Notes: generated by a model from the letters alone, not told the origin. DNA of 64,000 nucleotides from Enterococcus sp. ZJ1622 (GCF_011038845.1 NZ_JAAKDW010000011.1:1-64000), one strand, 5' to 3'. Shown: positions 26,444-38,048, numbered from the stretch's first letter. Program-made: numbers and translations.

Positions 26444-26564
26444 AGAGGTTGTGAGCCTGCCGTTCAACTCCTCGGGCACAAGGAACAATTTCAACAAACA
26501 GCTTCTCATGTTTGATGAATATTGTGACTTGTGCCCGAGGAGTTGGCAGGGGAACACCGTTTAG
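26444..26564 (+). repeat. Hairpin repeat, unit B
   Basis: Borders are AGAGGTTGTGA and GGAACACCGTTTA. The stem is 17 bp perfect (AACTCCTCGGGCACAAG, 26466-26482, with 26528-26544) plus an outer CCTGCC/GGCAGG. An inner arm CAAAC/GTTTG closes on the loop AGCTTCTCAT. Confidence 0.85.
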
Positions 26565-26567
26565 TGG

Positions 26568-26687
26568 AGAGGTCGTGACAATTGCGATCTGCTTCTCGGC
26601 AATAAGGACACTGAACAGAAAATAGCTCCTCATATTTTCTTGTTCAGTGAACTTATTGCCGAGAAGCAGCAGATGGAACACCGTTTA
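26568..26687 (+). repeat. Hairpin repeat, unit C
   Basis: Borders are AGAGGTCGTGACA and GGAACACCGTTTA. The stem CTGCTTCTCGGCAATAAG pairs with 26652-26669 (18 bp). An inner CTGAACA/TGTTCAG and GAAAAT/ATTTTC close on the loop AGCTCCTCAT. Stem sequence is unrelated to unit B. Confidence 0.85.
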
Positions 26688-26690
26688 TAG

Positions 26691-26808
26691 AGAGGTTGTG
26701 ACAATTGCGTTTTGACCTGAGTATTAGAGAGAAAAAATGTAAAATAGCTCTCCATATTTTGCATTTTTATGAGCTAATATCGAAGGTCAGCAGTTGGAAC
26801 ACCGTTTA
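26691..26808 (+). repeat. Hairpin repeat, unit D
   Basis: Borders are AGAGGTTGTGACA and GGAACACCGTTTA. The arms TGACCT..TATTAG and CTAATA..AGGTCA, then AAATG/CATTT and AAAAT/ATTTT, close on AGCTCTCCAT. It is homologous to unit 1 at 11.7 kb. Together units A-D fill almost all of the 26107-26869 gap. Confidence 0.85.
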
Positions 26809-26811
26809 TTC

Positions 26812-26855
26812 GAAAAAAAAGAAGCTGTGACAAGGCTTTTGTCACAACTCCTCTT
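26812..26855 (-). terminator. sepM terminator
   Basis: On the minus strand AGTTGTGACAA pairs with TTGTCACAGCT and eight T follow. The arm resembles the GAGGTTGTGACA border of the neighbouring repeats. Confidence 0.8.
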
Positions 26856-26869
26856 ATTCTTTTGCTTGC

Positions 26870-28951
<2,082 letters not shown>

Positions 28952-29002
28952 CTACTCACTCCTTAGAAAATGTGCTGTTACTAGTATACCAAAAAATGAA
29001 CA

Positions 29003-29055
29003 AAAAAAGACTTGGATAACCATCAAATTTGACAGTTATCTCAAGTTCTTTTTTT
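29003..29055 (-). terminator. ylbG terminator
   Basis: On the minus strand, two arms of about 15 nt with two one-base bulges (29003-29020 and 29035-29051) are followed by seven T. Confidence 0.7.
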
Positions 29056-29121
29056 GAAATTTTTATTCTATTTTTCTAAAAAACTTATTTATATGCCTTC
29101 TACTCGAGACCAGACAAGCAA

Positions 29122-29460
29122 TCAGATGTGATCAGCTAGCCGAATCGTCGTATTAAGCTCTTCAATCTCAAAATTTTCTTCTTTCACCGTTTCTTTTGAG
29201 CCGATTTTTTCGGCAAAATTCATCTCAATGTCTGGTCGGTAAGAACGTTCTACGTTACGCACGAAATGTAATTTTTTGATCCGTTCTTCCGTTTGCTCGA
29301 ATGTTTCTTCATTCAAATAAAGTACGACATACTTCATTTTTCTCGAAACATAATGGAGCAAACCAAATTTTTTCAAGTTTTTCAGCTGTTTCAAGCTGTA
29401 GACCCAGACGACCAAGCCTCGTCGTTTCGTTATTTCAAAGTCAACTTTATCGACTTGCAT
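29122..29460 (-). CDS. ylbG: YlbG-family protein (DUF2129)
   Basis: 112 residues. The conserved part is the first 80 (DFEITKRRGLVVWVYSLKQLKNLKKFGLLHYVSRKMKYVVLYLN); the tail is acidic and variable. Its function is unknown; the gene is tied to ylbF and rsmD across Firmicutes. I place the start at 29460, where GGAGG is well spaced; the longer frame to 29517 has no site. It overlaps ylbF by 14 bp. Confidence 0.88.
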   Translation of the reverse strand: MQVDKVDFEITKRRGLVVWVYSLKQLKNLKKFGLLHYVSRKMKYVVLYLNEETFEQTEERIKKLHFVRNVERSYRPDIEMNFAEKIGSKETVKEENFEIEELNTTIRLADHI

Positions 29461-29890
29461 GACAATTTCCTCCGCATCCAATATGTTTTCCCGTTTCAAA
29501 AAACGGACTGCCTGCATCGATCTTCACTTCATCTGATACCTTTTCAGCTAGCTGTTTTCCGATAGTATCCAGCAATTCTTGAAGCTGTGTTTCGCTTAGT
29601 CGAAAAGCTGCTACGTCTTCATTCAGATCAAGCTGGCGTTTTGCTGTTCGAACTGCACGCTGCTTTTCCCGCAGATCCGGTGCATATTTCCCATAGGAGG
29701 CAATTTTTTCATAGCCTTCTTTTTTTTCCAGAAAAAACTGTTTCAGCTGCTTCACTTCAGCAGAATGCTCCATCACTTGCTTGTTTCGCAAGTAATCTTT
29801 CATCAGCAGACTGTTTTTGATGCACTCGATCACTTTTTGGCATTGATCCTCCAGGCGGAATAGTTCTTCATTGACGATCACTGCTATCAC
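29447..29890 (-). CDS. ylbF: YlbF-family regulator (RicF-like)
   Basis: 147 residues, mostly helical, with the family pattern MKDYLRNKQVMEHSAEVKQLKQFF and a C-terminal GCGGNCH. In B. subtilis YlbF (RicF) forms the Fe-S-containing Y-complex with YmcA and YaaT, which directs RNase Y processing. The terminal cysteines fit that role. It overlaps ylbC and ylbG, so translation is probably coupled. Confidence 0.9.
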   Translation of the reverse strand: MIAVIVNEELFRLEDQCQKVIECIKNSLLMKDYLRNKQVMEHSAEVKQLKQFFLEKKEGYEKIASYGKYAPDLREKQRAVRTAKRQLDLNEDVAAFRLSETQLQELLDTIGKQLAEKVSDEVKIDAGSPFFETGKHIGCGGNCHASR

Positions 29891-30995
29891 TACTCTCTTT
29901 TTTCTCTTCTTGCAATAAGACTAACATATTTTCTTTTGAGAAAGCAATTCCTAATGAGGAAGAATCCTCTCCCGTAAAGCGATCATGATTATACGGATCA
30001 CTATACAGAAGCAAAAGTGAGAAGGTCGGATCGATCACCGGATGTGTAAAGATGCCAGTTGCCTGCTGGATATCCTGTTTATTGATCAGCTGATCCAGTT
30101 CATTCATGGCAAGCGAAAATTTCACTGTAGTTTTTCCAGTATCAGAAGCTGTCCGCCATTCCTTTAACCGTTCTTCTGAAAGGATGTTCTCAGGTTTAGT
30201 CAAAAAATCATGGAGAAGCAGCCGCGTCTGCACAGAAAACATCAATGACTGTTTGTAGATGGGAAGCTGATCTTCTTCTCGGAGCATGTTCAGAAGATTT
30301 GCGCTTTTACGTTCTTTCGCTCGATTGATCGTTTCCCAATCTGCTGAATCATCTAATGAATAGTGGGGAAGCCCTTCTCCGAACACTTGATAAGGGAGCA
30401 ACTTCAATAGACTGTCTTTACTTAGATAAGCAATAGAAAAAAGTTTTCCTGTCGTCTGATCAAAAAACAAGATAGCAAAAGTCCCATTGTCAAATGCGAT
30501 CAATGGACGGTAATTCATATCTTCTTCCATCAACTCGATCCCGACTTCTGTGTCTTCATAGTCAAAGGTGAAATTTGTATAGATTGTGGTGATCGCTGAT
30601 AGATCCTGCATCGTCATCCCTGAAAAAAACGGTGCAATAGCTCCAATATCAGGCTTTAACACCTTGACTGCTTCGACTTGGCCATTCTGGACATTTGCTT
30701 CAAAAGACAGCTGTTTTACTGCATCCCGGTAGTATCTTATTTCAAAACCGAACCCGCTTGCCAAACGATCATAGGACTTTCCAAAATCCTTTTCCAACTG
30801 CTCGATTGGCTGTCCGACATACGTAGAGAACCCTGTCGATTTAAGTTCCTGGTATTTCCACGTCGTCATCTGGTTCTCTACTTGCTGGTCTTGATTCTTT
30901 TTTGGTTCAAGCTTAGGGGGAAATAAAACCGGCTGCATATAAAATGCGAGGATCACTGCCGCTAATATCATACTAAATAAACCCAGCCGTTTCAT
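29868..30995 (-). CDS. YlbC-like membrane-anchored CAP-domain protein
   Basis: 375 residues: an N-terminal anchor (about 5-24), a CAP-associated domain (about 55-200, STYVGQPIEQLEKDFGKSYD), and a C-terminal CAP/SCP-like domain (about 235-360). The histidines usual in catalytic CAP proteins are sparse. The Bacillus counterpart is YlbC. It lies between pyc and ylbF as in the conserved block, with AGGAGGAGG before the ATG. Its role is unknown; it is probably at the cell surface. Confidence 0.82.
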   Translation of the reverse strand: MKRLGLFSMILAAVILAFYMQPVLFPPKLEPKKNQDQQVENQMTTWKYQELKSTGFSTYVGQPIEQLEKDFGKSYDRLASGFGFEIRYYRDAVKQLSFEANVQNGQVEAVKVLKPDIGAIAPFFSGMTMQDLSAITTIYTNFTFDYEDTEVGIELMEEDMNYRPLIAFDNGTFAILFFDQTTGKLFSIAYLSKDSLLKLLPYQVFGEGLPHYSLDDSADWETINRAKERKSANLLNMLREEDQLPIYKQSLMFSVQTRLLLHDFLTKPENILSEERLKEWRTASDTGKTTVKFSLAMNELDQLINKQDIQQATGIFTHPVIDPTFSLLLLYSDPYNHDRFTGEDSSSLGIAFSKENMLVLLQEEKKESSDSSDRQ

Positions 30996-31014
30996 TCTCC
31001 TCCTCCTTTTTTGA

Positions 31015-34000
31015 CTATTTTTCTGCCACTTCGATCAACAGATCACCTGAAGAAATCGCATCGCCTTGTTCCACGTATACGTGACTGACCACACCATCAA
31101 ATCGGGCCTCGATCGCCGTTTCCATCTTCATTGCTTCTGTAATCATCAGCGTATCCCCTTTTTTGACAGCATCGCCTTTTTTAACGAGTACTTCAAGCAC
31201 AGATCCGGACATCGTTGCACCGATTTGTTCACGATTTGTCGGTTCTGCTTTTAAGCGCGTCTGAACAGCACTGATGATTGAGCGGTCTTTTACAGCAATT
31301 TCACGTCTTTGTCCGTTCAAGTTGAAGAACAAGACTCGATTTCCTTCGATGTCTGGTTCACCGATCTCATCTAAACGGATAATCAAGATCTTTCCTTTTT
31401 CGATCTGTACGTTGATCGTTTCACCTAAACGGATGCCTTGGAAAAAGGTTGGTGTATCAAGTAACGTAACATCACCGAACTGGTTGTAAGCTTGCTGATA
31501 ATCCAGGAATACCTGCGGATACATCAGATAACTCAGAACTTCGTCTTGTCTTGGTTCATAGCCTATTTTTTCGGCTAATTCAGCTTTTACTTTTCCAAAA
31601 TCGACTGGTTCAGCTAACATCCCAGGTCGTTGCGTGAATGACGGACGACCTTTCAAAATGATTCTTTGCAGTTCTTCCGGGAAACCTCCGACTGGCTGTC
31701 CTAATTCTCCCTGGAAGAATTTCACCACGGATTCTGGGAAGCTCATGCTGTCGCCTTTTTCATAGATATCTTTTTCCGTCAAGTCATTTTGGACCATGAA
31801 TAGCGCCATATCCCCCACAACTTTGGATGAAGGTGTCACTTTTACGATATCCCCGAACATCAGATTGACTGTATGATACATTTTTTTGATGTCATCCCAA
31901 CGATGTCCCAGACCTACTGCTTTTGCCTGCTGTTGCAAGTTTGAATATTGTCCCCCTGGCATCTCATGCATATATACTTCTGTTTCTGGGGCATTCAGTC
32001 CGTTTTCGAATGGCTTGTAATACATCCGCACATCTTCCCAATAATGGTTCAGCTGCTGCGCATTCTCAATATTGATTTCCGGCAAGCGAGGCCCATTGAC
32101 TAGTGCATAGTAAAGGCTGCTCATGCTAGGCTGACTAGTATTGCCGCTCATTGCACTCATTGCTACGTCAACGATATCCACTCCGGCTTTTGTTGCGGCT
32201 GAATAAGTGATGATCCCATTGCCGCTTGTATCGTGCGTATGAAGGTGGATCGGCAAGTCAGTCGTCTCTTTCAATTCACTGATCAAGCGGTATGCAGCTT
32301 GAGGCTTCAGCAGGCCTGCCATATCTTTGATTGCAATGATATGTGCGCCTAGCTGCTCAAGTTCTTTCGCCATGTCTTTATAGTACTGTACATTATATTT
32401 TGCACGGCTTGGATCATTGATATCCCCCGTGTAACAAATTGCAGCCTCTGCGATTTTCCCTGTGTCACGTACGGCTTGGATGCTTTTTTCCATTTGAGGT
32501 GTCCAGTTCAAGCTGTCAAAAATCCGAAAGACATCGATCCCTTGTGCCGCTGCTTCTTTGACGAATTCTACAAGGACATTATCCGGATAATTGGAATAAC
32601 CAACTGCATTCGATCCGCGAAACAGCATCTGCAGCAAAGTATTTGGCATCAATGCACGGATCTTTCTCAATCTTTGCCAAGGATCTTCATTCAAGAAACG
32701 ATAGGCGACATCAAACGTTGCCCCTCCCCACATTTCGCTTGAGAATAATTCAGGTAGCCCTTCGCCAGTCAGACGAGCGATTTGTTTAAAGTCTTTTGTC
32801 CGAACTCTGGTTGCCAGCAAACTCTGATGAGCATCTCTGAACGTCGTATCTGTCAAAAGAAGATTTTCTTGCTTCTTGATCCATTCTACCAAGCCGTCTG
32901 CGCCTTTTGAATCCAACACATTTTTGGCTGTGATATAGTCCTCTTTTGTAGAGAAGTCTTTTGGCATGCGCGGTTCTCCGTAAAATGGTTTCTCCCCGCT
33001 TTCGATCCCTGGAAAACCATTGACAGTGATCTCGCCGATGTATTTCATCGTTTTATTCCCACGGTCACGCAATCGAGGAAACTCGAACAGTTTTGGTGTG
33101 CTATCGATGAAAGTTGTTTTTGCATTCCCAGATTGGAATTCAGGATGCGTGATCACATTCAACATGAAAGGAATATTCGTTTTGACTCCGCGTATCCGAA
33201 ACTCTTTTAGACACCGTTCCATTTTTTGGATCGCTGTATCGAAATCAGCCCCATGCGTACATACTTTTACGAGCAATGAATCAAAATACGGTGTGACGAC
33301 ATAGCCTGCATAGGCGTTTCCTACATCCAGACGTACACCGAAACCACCTGGTGAACGATACGTATCGATTTTTCCTGTATCAGGAAGAAACTGATTCAAT
33401 GGATCTTCAGTAGTGATCCGGCATTGGATCGCTGAGCCGTTCAGTTTGATGTTTTCTTGCATCGGCAGACCGATTTCCCGATGAAGGTCTTTGCCTTGAG
33501 CGATAAGAAGCTGTGAAGTCACGATATCGATATCTGTGACCATCTCAGTAATCGTGTGTTCGACTTGGACTCGGGGATTGACCTCGATAAAGTAAAATTC
33601 GTCGCCTTCTACTAAAAATTCGACTGTCCCTGCATTGACATAGCCGACATGCTTCATCAGCTGAACTGCTGCTTGACAGATCCGTTGTCGCTGTTCGTCG
33701 TTCATGGAAACACAAGGCGCTACTTCCACTACCTTTTGATGTCTTCGTTGAACAGAGCAGTCGCGTTCAAATAAGTGAATAACGTTCCCGTGCGTGTCAC
33801 CGAGAATCTGTACTTCGATATGTTTAGGATTCGCAATATATTTTTCTACGTATACTTCATCGCTGCCAAAAGCCGCTTTTGCTTCGCTTTTTGCTCGTTC
33901 GTAACCTTCACGAGCGCTTTTTTCATCGTGAGCCACGCGCATGCCTCGGCCGCCTCCGCCAAGTGCTGCTTTGATCATGATGGGATAGCCATATTGATCA

Positions 34001-34443
34001 GCGAAACGCAATGCTTCATCCACTGTTTCGATTGGACCGTCTGTTCCTGGGATAGAGGCAATGCCTGCTTCTATAGCAGCTGCTTTCGCTTTGATCTTGT
34101 CTCCGAAGATATCCAGATGATGCAGCTTCGGTCCGACAAAGGTGATTCCTTCTTCTTCGCATCGTCTTGCAAAGTTGAGATTCTCAGATAAAAGTCCGTA
34201 TCCGGGATGGATCGCATCTGCACCGCATTCTTTTGCGATGGCGATGATCCCTTCGATATCTAGGTATGCATCAATCGGTTTTTTTCCTTGACCGACTAGA
34301 TACGCTTCGTCCGCTTTGAAACGGTGTACGGAATATTCATCCTCTTCTGCATAGATTCCAATAGTTTTAATTCCTAATTCTGTACAGGCACGGAAAACAC
34401 GTACCGCAATCTCTCCTCTGTTAGCAACTAAAACTTTTTCCAT
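31015..34443 (-). CDS. pyc: Pyruvate carboxylase
   Basis: 1142 residues. Biotin carboxylase domain (1-450; ATP grasp with GGGGRGMRV), carboxyltransferase domain (about 525-800; TFRDAHQSLLATRVRT, metal ligands in HLHTHDTSG), tetramerisation domain, and a biotin carrier domain ending in EAMKMET. It makes oxaloacetate from pyruvate, CO2 and ATP, supplying aspartate and an incomplete TCA route. Full length. It lies 20 bp after ftsW on the same strand, the conserved ylaN-ftsW-pyc order. Confidence 0.98.
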   Translation of the reverse strand: MEKVLVANRGEIAVRVFRACTELGIKTIGIYAEEDEYSVHRFKADEAYLVGQGKKPIDAYLDIEGIIAIAKECGADAIHPGYGLLSENLNFARRCEEEGITFVGPKLHHLDIFGDKIKAKAAAIEAGIASIPGTDGPIETVDEALRFADQYGYPIMIKAALGGGGRGMRVAHDEKSAREGYERAKSEAKAAFGSDEVYVEKYIANPKHIEVQILGDTHGNVIHLFERDCSVQRRHQKVVEVAPCVSMNDEQRQRICQAAVQLMKHVGYVNAGTVEFLVEGDEFYFIEVNPRVQVEHTITEMVTDIDIVTSQLLIAQGKDLHREIGLPMQENIKLNGSAIQCRITTEDPLNQFLPDTGKIDTYRSPGGFGVRLDVGNAYAGYVVTPYFDSLLVKVCTHGADFDTAIQKMERCLKEFRIRGVKTNIPFMLNVITHPEFQSGNAKTTFIDSTPKLFEFPRLRDRGNKTMKYIGEITVNGFPGIESGEKPFYGEPRMPKDFSTKEDYITAKNVLDSKGADGLVEWIKKQENLLLTDTTFRDAHQSLLATRVRTKDFKQIARLTGEGLPELFSSEMWGGATFDVAYRFLNEDPWQRLRKIRALMPNTLLQMLFRGSNAVGYSNYPDNVLVEFVKEAAAQGIDVFRIFDSLNWTPQMEKSIQAVRDTGKIAEAAICYTGDINDPSRAKYNVQYYKDMAKELEQLGAHIIAIKDMAGLLKPQAAYRLISELKETTDLPIHLHTHDTSGNGIITYSAATKAGVDIVDVAMSAMSGNTSQPSMSSLYYALVNGPRLPEINIENAQQLNHYWEDVRMYYKPFENGLNAPETEVYMHEMPGGQYSNLQQQAKAVGLGHRWDDIKKMYHTVNLMFGDIVKVTPSSKVVGDMALFMVQNDLTEKDIYEKGDSMSFPESVVKFFQGELGQPVGGFPEELQRIILKGRPSFTQRPGMLAEPVDFGKVKAELAEKIGYEPRQDEVLSYLMYPQVFLDYQQAYNQFGDVTLLDTPTFFQGIRLGETINVQIEKGKILIIRLDEIGEPDIEGNRVLFFNLNGQRREIAVKDRSIISAVQTRLKAEPTNREQIGATMSGSVLEVLVKKGDAVKKGDTLMITEAMKMETAIEARFDGVVSHVYVEQGDAISSGDLLIEVAEK

Positions 34444-34463
34444 CGAACCACTCCTACATCTTT

Positions 34464-35630
34464 TTAATATAATCCTAAACTTTTACGTTTTTCATCTGCA
34501 CTGATATTCAATACGAAGCCGACACAGACCGAGAGCATGAGCAAACTGGATCCGCCTTGACTCAGGAACGGGAAGGTGATCCCTGTTAAAGGAATAACAC
34601 CGGTGATCCCACCTAGATTGATAAACACCTGGATCATGAACATTGAACCGATCCCGATACAAAGTAATGAATTGAACGGATCTCTTGACCGGATACCTAC
34701 AAGGAAGATCCGAATGATCATGAAGAACAGCAAAGCTAAGATCAAGATCCCCATAATCACGCCAAGTTCTTCGACGACGATCGCATAGATAAAGTCAGTT
34801 TGTGCTTCTTGCAAGAATCCTTTTTTCTGGATACTGTTTCCAAGACCTCGACCAAACAACCCGCCGTTGAACATCGCATAATATCCATTGACCAGCTGAT
34901 GTCCCTTATCCAATTCATCTGAAAATGGATTTTGGAAAACGGCAAACCGGTTATAGATATATTGTAATCGTCCGGGGAAAATCTTCCCGTGCGTGATATT
35001 GATAAGCCATATGGCAAATACACTTAGACCAACGCCTCCAACGCCTACGATTAAAGTATACACATAGTTTACTCCGCTTGCTAAAAGTAGAACCAGAACA
35101 ATCAAAAAGATGACTGTCGCATTCCCGAAGTCAGGCAAAACAGCTACGATTGCCGTCAAGCCCAATACCATAGCAAGTGGGCCTTTTACAGTGGAAACAA
35201 AATCTTTTTGGACACTGTTTTGTCTTCTAGACAAGGTCAGGGCCAAATACCAGATAGCAATGATTTTTAAATATTCAGCCGGCTGGATCGTAAAACCTGC
35301 GATCTGGAGCCAACCTTTCGCCCCGTTGATTTCTTTCCCGAAAAACAAGACGATCAGTAACAAAATCGTCAACACAGCGATAGCTGCCATGATCAGCCGC
35401 TGTTTTTTCAGAACATCGGTCTTCATTTTGTAAAGCAAACCGATCGCAATCAGACTAAGTATCCAGAAAATACTCTGGTTGATGACTGACGCAGAAGGGT
35501 TATCCCCATTTTCTAATAATAAATATGATGTGGAACTATAGACCATGATCAACCCCAGTACGCATAAGATCAAATATGGGATCAAAATACTATAGTCCAG
35601 TAAATGCCTTTTTTTTACTTTCTTAGGCAA
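34464..35630 (-). CDS. ftsW: FtsW septal peptidoglycan polymerase
   Basis: 388 residues and about ten membrane helices of the SEDS family: GAKGWLQIAGFTIQPAEYLKI, the extracellular loop with GRLQYIYNRF, and GLTFPFLSQGGSSL-like PLTGITFPFLSQGGSS near the end. It polymerises glycan strands at the septum with a partner PBP. The gene next to pyc and ylaN is the FtsW member rather than RodA. It starts 2 bp after ylaN. Confidence 0.92.
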   Translation of the reverse strand: MPKKVKKRHLLDYSILIPYLILCVLGLIMVYSSTSYLLLENGDNPSASVINQSIFWILSLIAIGLLYKMKTDVLKKQRLIMAAIAVLTILLLIVLFFGKEINGAKGWLQIAGFTIQPAEYLKIIAIWYLALTLSRRQNSVQKDFVSTVKGPLAMVLGLTAIVAVLPDFGNATVIFLIVLVLLLASGVNYVYTLIVGVGGVGLSVFAIWLINITHGKIFPGRLQYIYNRFAVFQNPFSDELDKGHQLVNGYYAMFNGGLFGRGLGNSIQKKGFLQEAQTDFIYAIVVEELGVIMGILILALLFFMIIRIFLVGIRSRDPFNSLLCIGIGSMFMIQVFINLGGITGVIPLTGITFPFLSQGGSSLLMLSVCVGFVLNISADEKRKSLGLY

Positions 35631-35632
35631 GT

Positions 35633-35935
35633 TTACTCCTCCTTGCCGATTTCTTTTTTATCATAATTTTCCTGGTAAACATCATTGTAAAGAAGATTCA
35701 GCTCACGTTCCAGTTCGCTTAGCAGTAGCTGACCTTCTGCTTTTTCGATTATCCCCACACGGATCGCGAAACCAACCTGCTGGGAGAATCCATACATTTG
35801 TGTATCCACTACCTCTTCAAAGGCTTTGCATTGCGAGATACACAGACTGTTTTTTTGGTTGCGGATCAATCGTTTGATGCGATCCGCTTCATCATTCAAG
35901 ACATGAATCGCATGTTCTTTTGACAGAGAATCCAT
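35633..35935 (-). CDS. ylaN: YlaN-family protein (DUF1507)
   Basis: A 100-residue helical protein (LSKEHAIHVLNDEADRIKRLIRNQKNSLCISQCKAFEEVVDTQ). YlaN is essential in some Bacilli unless iron is supplied. Recent work in S. aureus and B. subtilis connects it to iron sensing through Fur. First of ylaN-ftsW-pyc. A Fur box elsewhere in this window (17.25 kb) makes the iron link relevant. Confidence 0.92.
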   Translation of the reverse strand: MDSLSKEHAIHVLNDEADRIKRLIRNQKNSLCISQCKAFEEVVDTQMYGFSQQVGFAIRVGIIEKAEGQLLLSELERELNLLYNDVYQENYDKKEIGKEE

Positions 35936-36098
35936 CTATGCCTACCCCCTATTCTAATTCATTTATTATAGCATACTTGATTTTGCATAGGGCAAAAAAA
36001 AACGGTTTTCTTCAAGTGGATTTCCATTTTTCCTTTAAAAAAACGATCAATGAATCTCGTTTGCCTGACCTTCAAAAAGACTTCTTTTTTCTCGATTT

Positions 36099-37850
36099 TC
36101 AGCCGTTTTTGATAGCTGCCAAAAAGGCTTCGCCATATTTGTCCAGCTTGCTTTGACCTACTCCTTTGATTTGCAACATCTCCAATCGGCTAGCTGGACG
36201 AAGCCGACACATTTCTTTCAGCGTGGCATCTGAGAAGACGACATAAGGAGGCACACCGGCATCTGCTGCAAGATCAGTGCGAAGCTCCCGCAATGTTTCG
36301 AAAAGAGCATCGGTTTCTCCATCTGCCAATTGCTGGACTTTTTTAGGTTCTTTTCGATAAACACTTTCTTTTCCTTTCAATACCTGTATGCCGAGCTCTG
36401 TGACTTTCAGCACAGGGTATTCCCCGCTAACAGATACTAGATAGCCGCCGGAAATCAGATATTCAATAAGCTGTAAAATCTCTTTTTGTGATTTTTTCTG
36501 TAGTAAGCCATACGTAGAAAGTTTTTCGAATCCTAGAGCCCGTACTTTTTGTTCTTTCGACCCTGCTAATACTTTCATCAGCAGCTGCTTTCCGTAATTT
36601 TCTCCCATACGCTTCAAACAGGAGAGAACCATTTGCGCTTCTGTCGTGACTTCAACTAGTTCGCGGTCATCTAAACAATTCCCGCATCGCTGACAAGGTT
36701 CACTGGTTTCCCCAAAATAAGAAAGAATATACTGTTGAAGACAAGATTCGACATAAACATATTCTGTCATTGCTTTCAGCTTCTCGTATTCTTTTATTTT
36801 TTGCGTCTCTTCTCTTTGAGATTGCTGGATAAAGAATTTCTGGACTTGGATATCTTGAGGTGCAAACAACAGAATCGCTTCACTAGACAAACCATCTCTT
36901 CCTGCACGTCCGGCTTCTTGGTAATATGATTCCAGAGAACCAGGGATCTGATAGTGGATAACAAAACGAACGTTGCTTTTATTGATCCCCATCCCGAATG
37001 CATTCGTTGCTACGATCAATTGGACTCGGTCATATAAAAAAGCCTCCTGCATCTCAGTCCGTTCACGCTCATTCAAACCGCCATGGTATCTGCCCACAGA
37101 AAAACCGAATTTCTGCAGTAGGTGATAGATCCGATCGACTTCTTTTCGCGTTGCGGCATAAATGATGCCGGATTGCTCCGCATTTATTTTCAGATACTCG
37201 ACCAAATACTGTTCCTTTTTCTGGTCTTTGATGACCTGAAAGCGCAAGTTTTCACGGGCAAAACCAGTTTGTATATGATTATTCGCAGGAATCTTCAACA
37301 ATCGTTTGATATCCTCTGCTACTTGGATCGTCGCAGTTGCCGTCAATGCGACGAGCACTGGTCTATTCAAAAGCTCGTTCAGGCACTCTGCCATCTGCAG
37401 ATAGCTCGGACGAAAATCATGTCCCCACTGCGAGATACAGTGGGCTTCATCGATTGCGATCAGTTTTACATCCCAGCGATTCATTGCATGGATAAAATCA
37501 GGCATGATAAATCGCTCAGGCGCTACATAAAGCAGATGGTACTGCTGATGATCCAATGCTTGGAATCGCTGCGCTGTTTCATAACCATCAAGCGAACTGT
37601 TGATAAAAGTGGCCGATATCCCTAGCTGATTTGCTGCATCTACTTGATCCTTCATCAAGGAAATCAAAGGAGAGACAACGATCGTCAACCCATCTAACAT
37701 CAAGGCCGGTAGCTGATAGCAGATCGATTTCCCACTTCCTGTCGGCATGATGCCTAGAACATCTTCTTGATCAACGATTTTTTGGATGATCTCTTTTTGT
37801 CCCGGACGAAAATGATCATAGCCAAAGTATTTTTTCAATACATCATTCAT
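36099..37850 (-). CDS. recQ: ATP-dependent DNA helicase RecQ
   Basis: 583 residues. Walker A is GIMPTGSGKS (33-42), the DEAH box is in IDEAHCISQWGHDFR, the RecQ zinc site is CQRCGNC near 387, a winged-helix RQC region follows, and an HRDC domain lies at the C-terminus (about 510-580). It is a 3'-5' helicase for recombination and fork repair. It is monocistronic; 36-kb neighbours on the same strand are separated by 160 and 255 bp. Confidence 0.95.
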   Translation of the reverse strand: MNDVLKKYFGYDHFRPGQKEIIQKIVDQEDVLGIMPTGSGKSICYQLPALMLDGLTIVVSPLISLMKDQVDAANQLGISATFINSSLDGYETAQRFQALDHQQYHLLYVAPERFIMPDFIHAMNRWDVKLIAIDEAHCISQWGHDFRPSYLQMAECLNELLNRPVLVALTATATIQVAEDIKRLLKIPANNHIQTGFARENLRFQVIKDQKKEQYLVEYLKINAEQSGIIYAATRKEVDRIYHLLQKFGFSVGRYHGGLNERERTEMQEAFLYDRVQLIVATNAFGMGINKSNVRFVIHYQIPGSLESYYQEAGRAGRDGLSSEAILLFAPQDIQVQKFFIQQSQREETQKIKEYEKLKAMTEYVYVESCLQQYILSYFGETSEPCQRCGNCLDDRELVEVTTEAQMVLSCLKRMGENYGKQLLMKVLAGSKEQKVRALGFEKLSTYGLLQKKSQKEILQLIEYLISGGYLVSVSGEYPVLKVTELGIQVLKGKESVYRKEPKKVQQLADGETDALFETLRELRTDLAADAGVPPYVVFSDATLKEMCRLRPASRLEMLQIKGVGQSKLDKYGEAFLAAIKNG

Positions 37851-38048
37851 TTCGTTTCTCCTTTCCTCTCTATTTTACTTCTGTGTCACTTAAGGAACAA
37901 GGTTCTTTTTGTGAAACAAACAAAGGATGTGGAACAAAAAACAAGGACGAAACAGACTTTTAAAAATCTTTTAAAGGACTTTTGGCGTCTTTCTCGTTTT
38001 TTTCCCCTCTGTATTTTTCACTTCTCCACAGCTTAATTTTCCCTAAAA

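Noticed and set aside
26269-26808. Possible CRISPR array
   Set aside because: Spacing is near 120 bp and the intervals are self-complementary stems rather than unique spacers; repeat borders are only about 11-13 bp and no cas genes are near.
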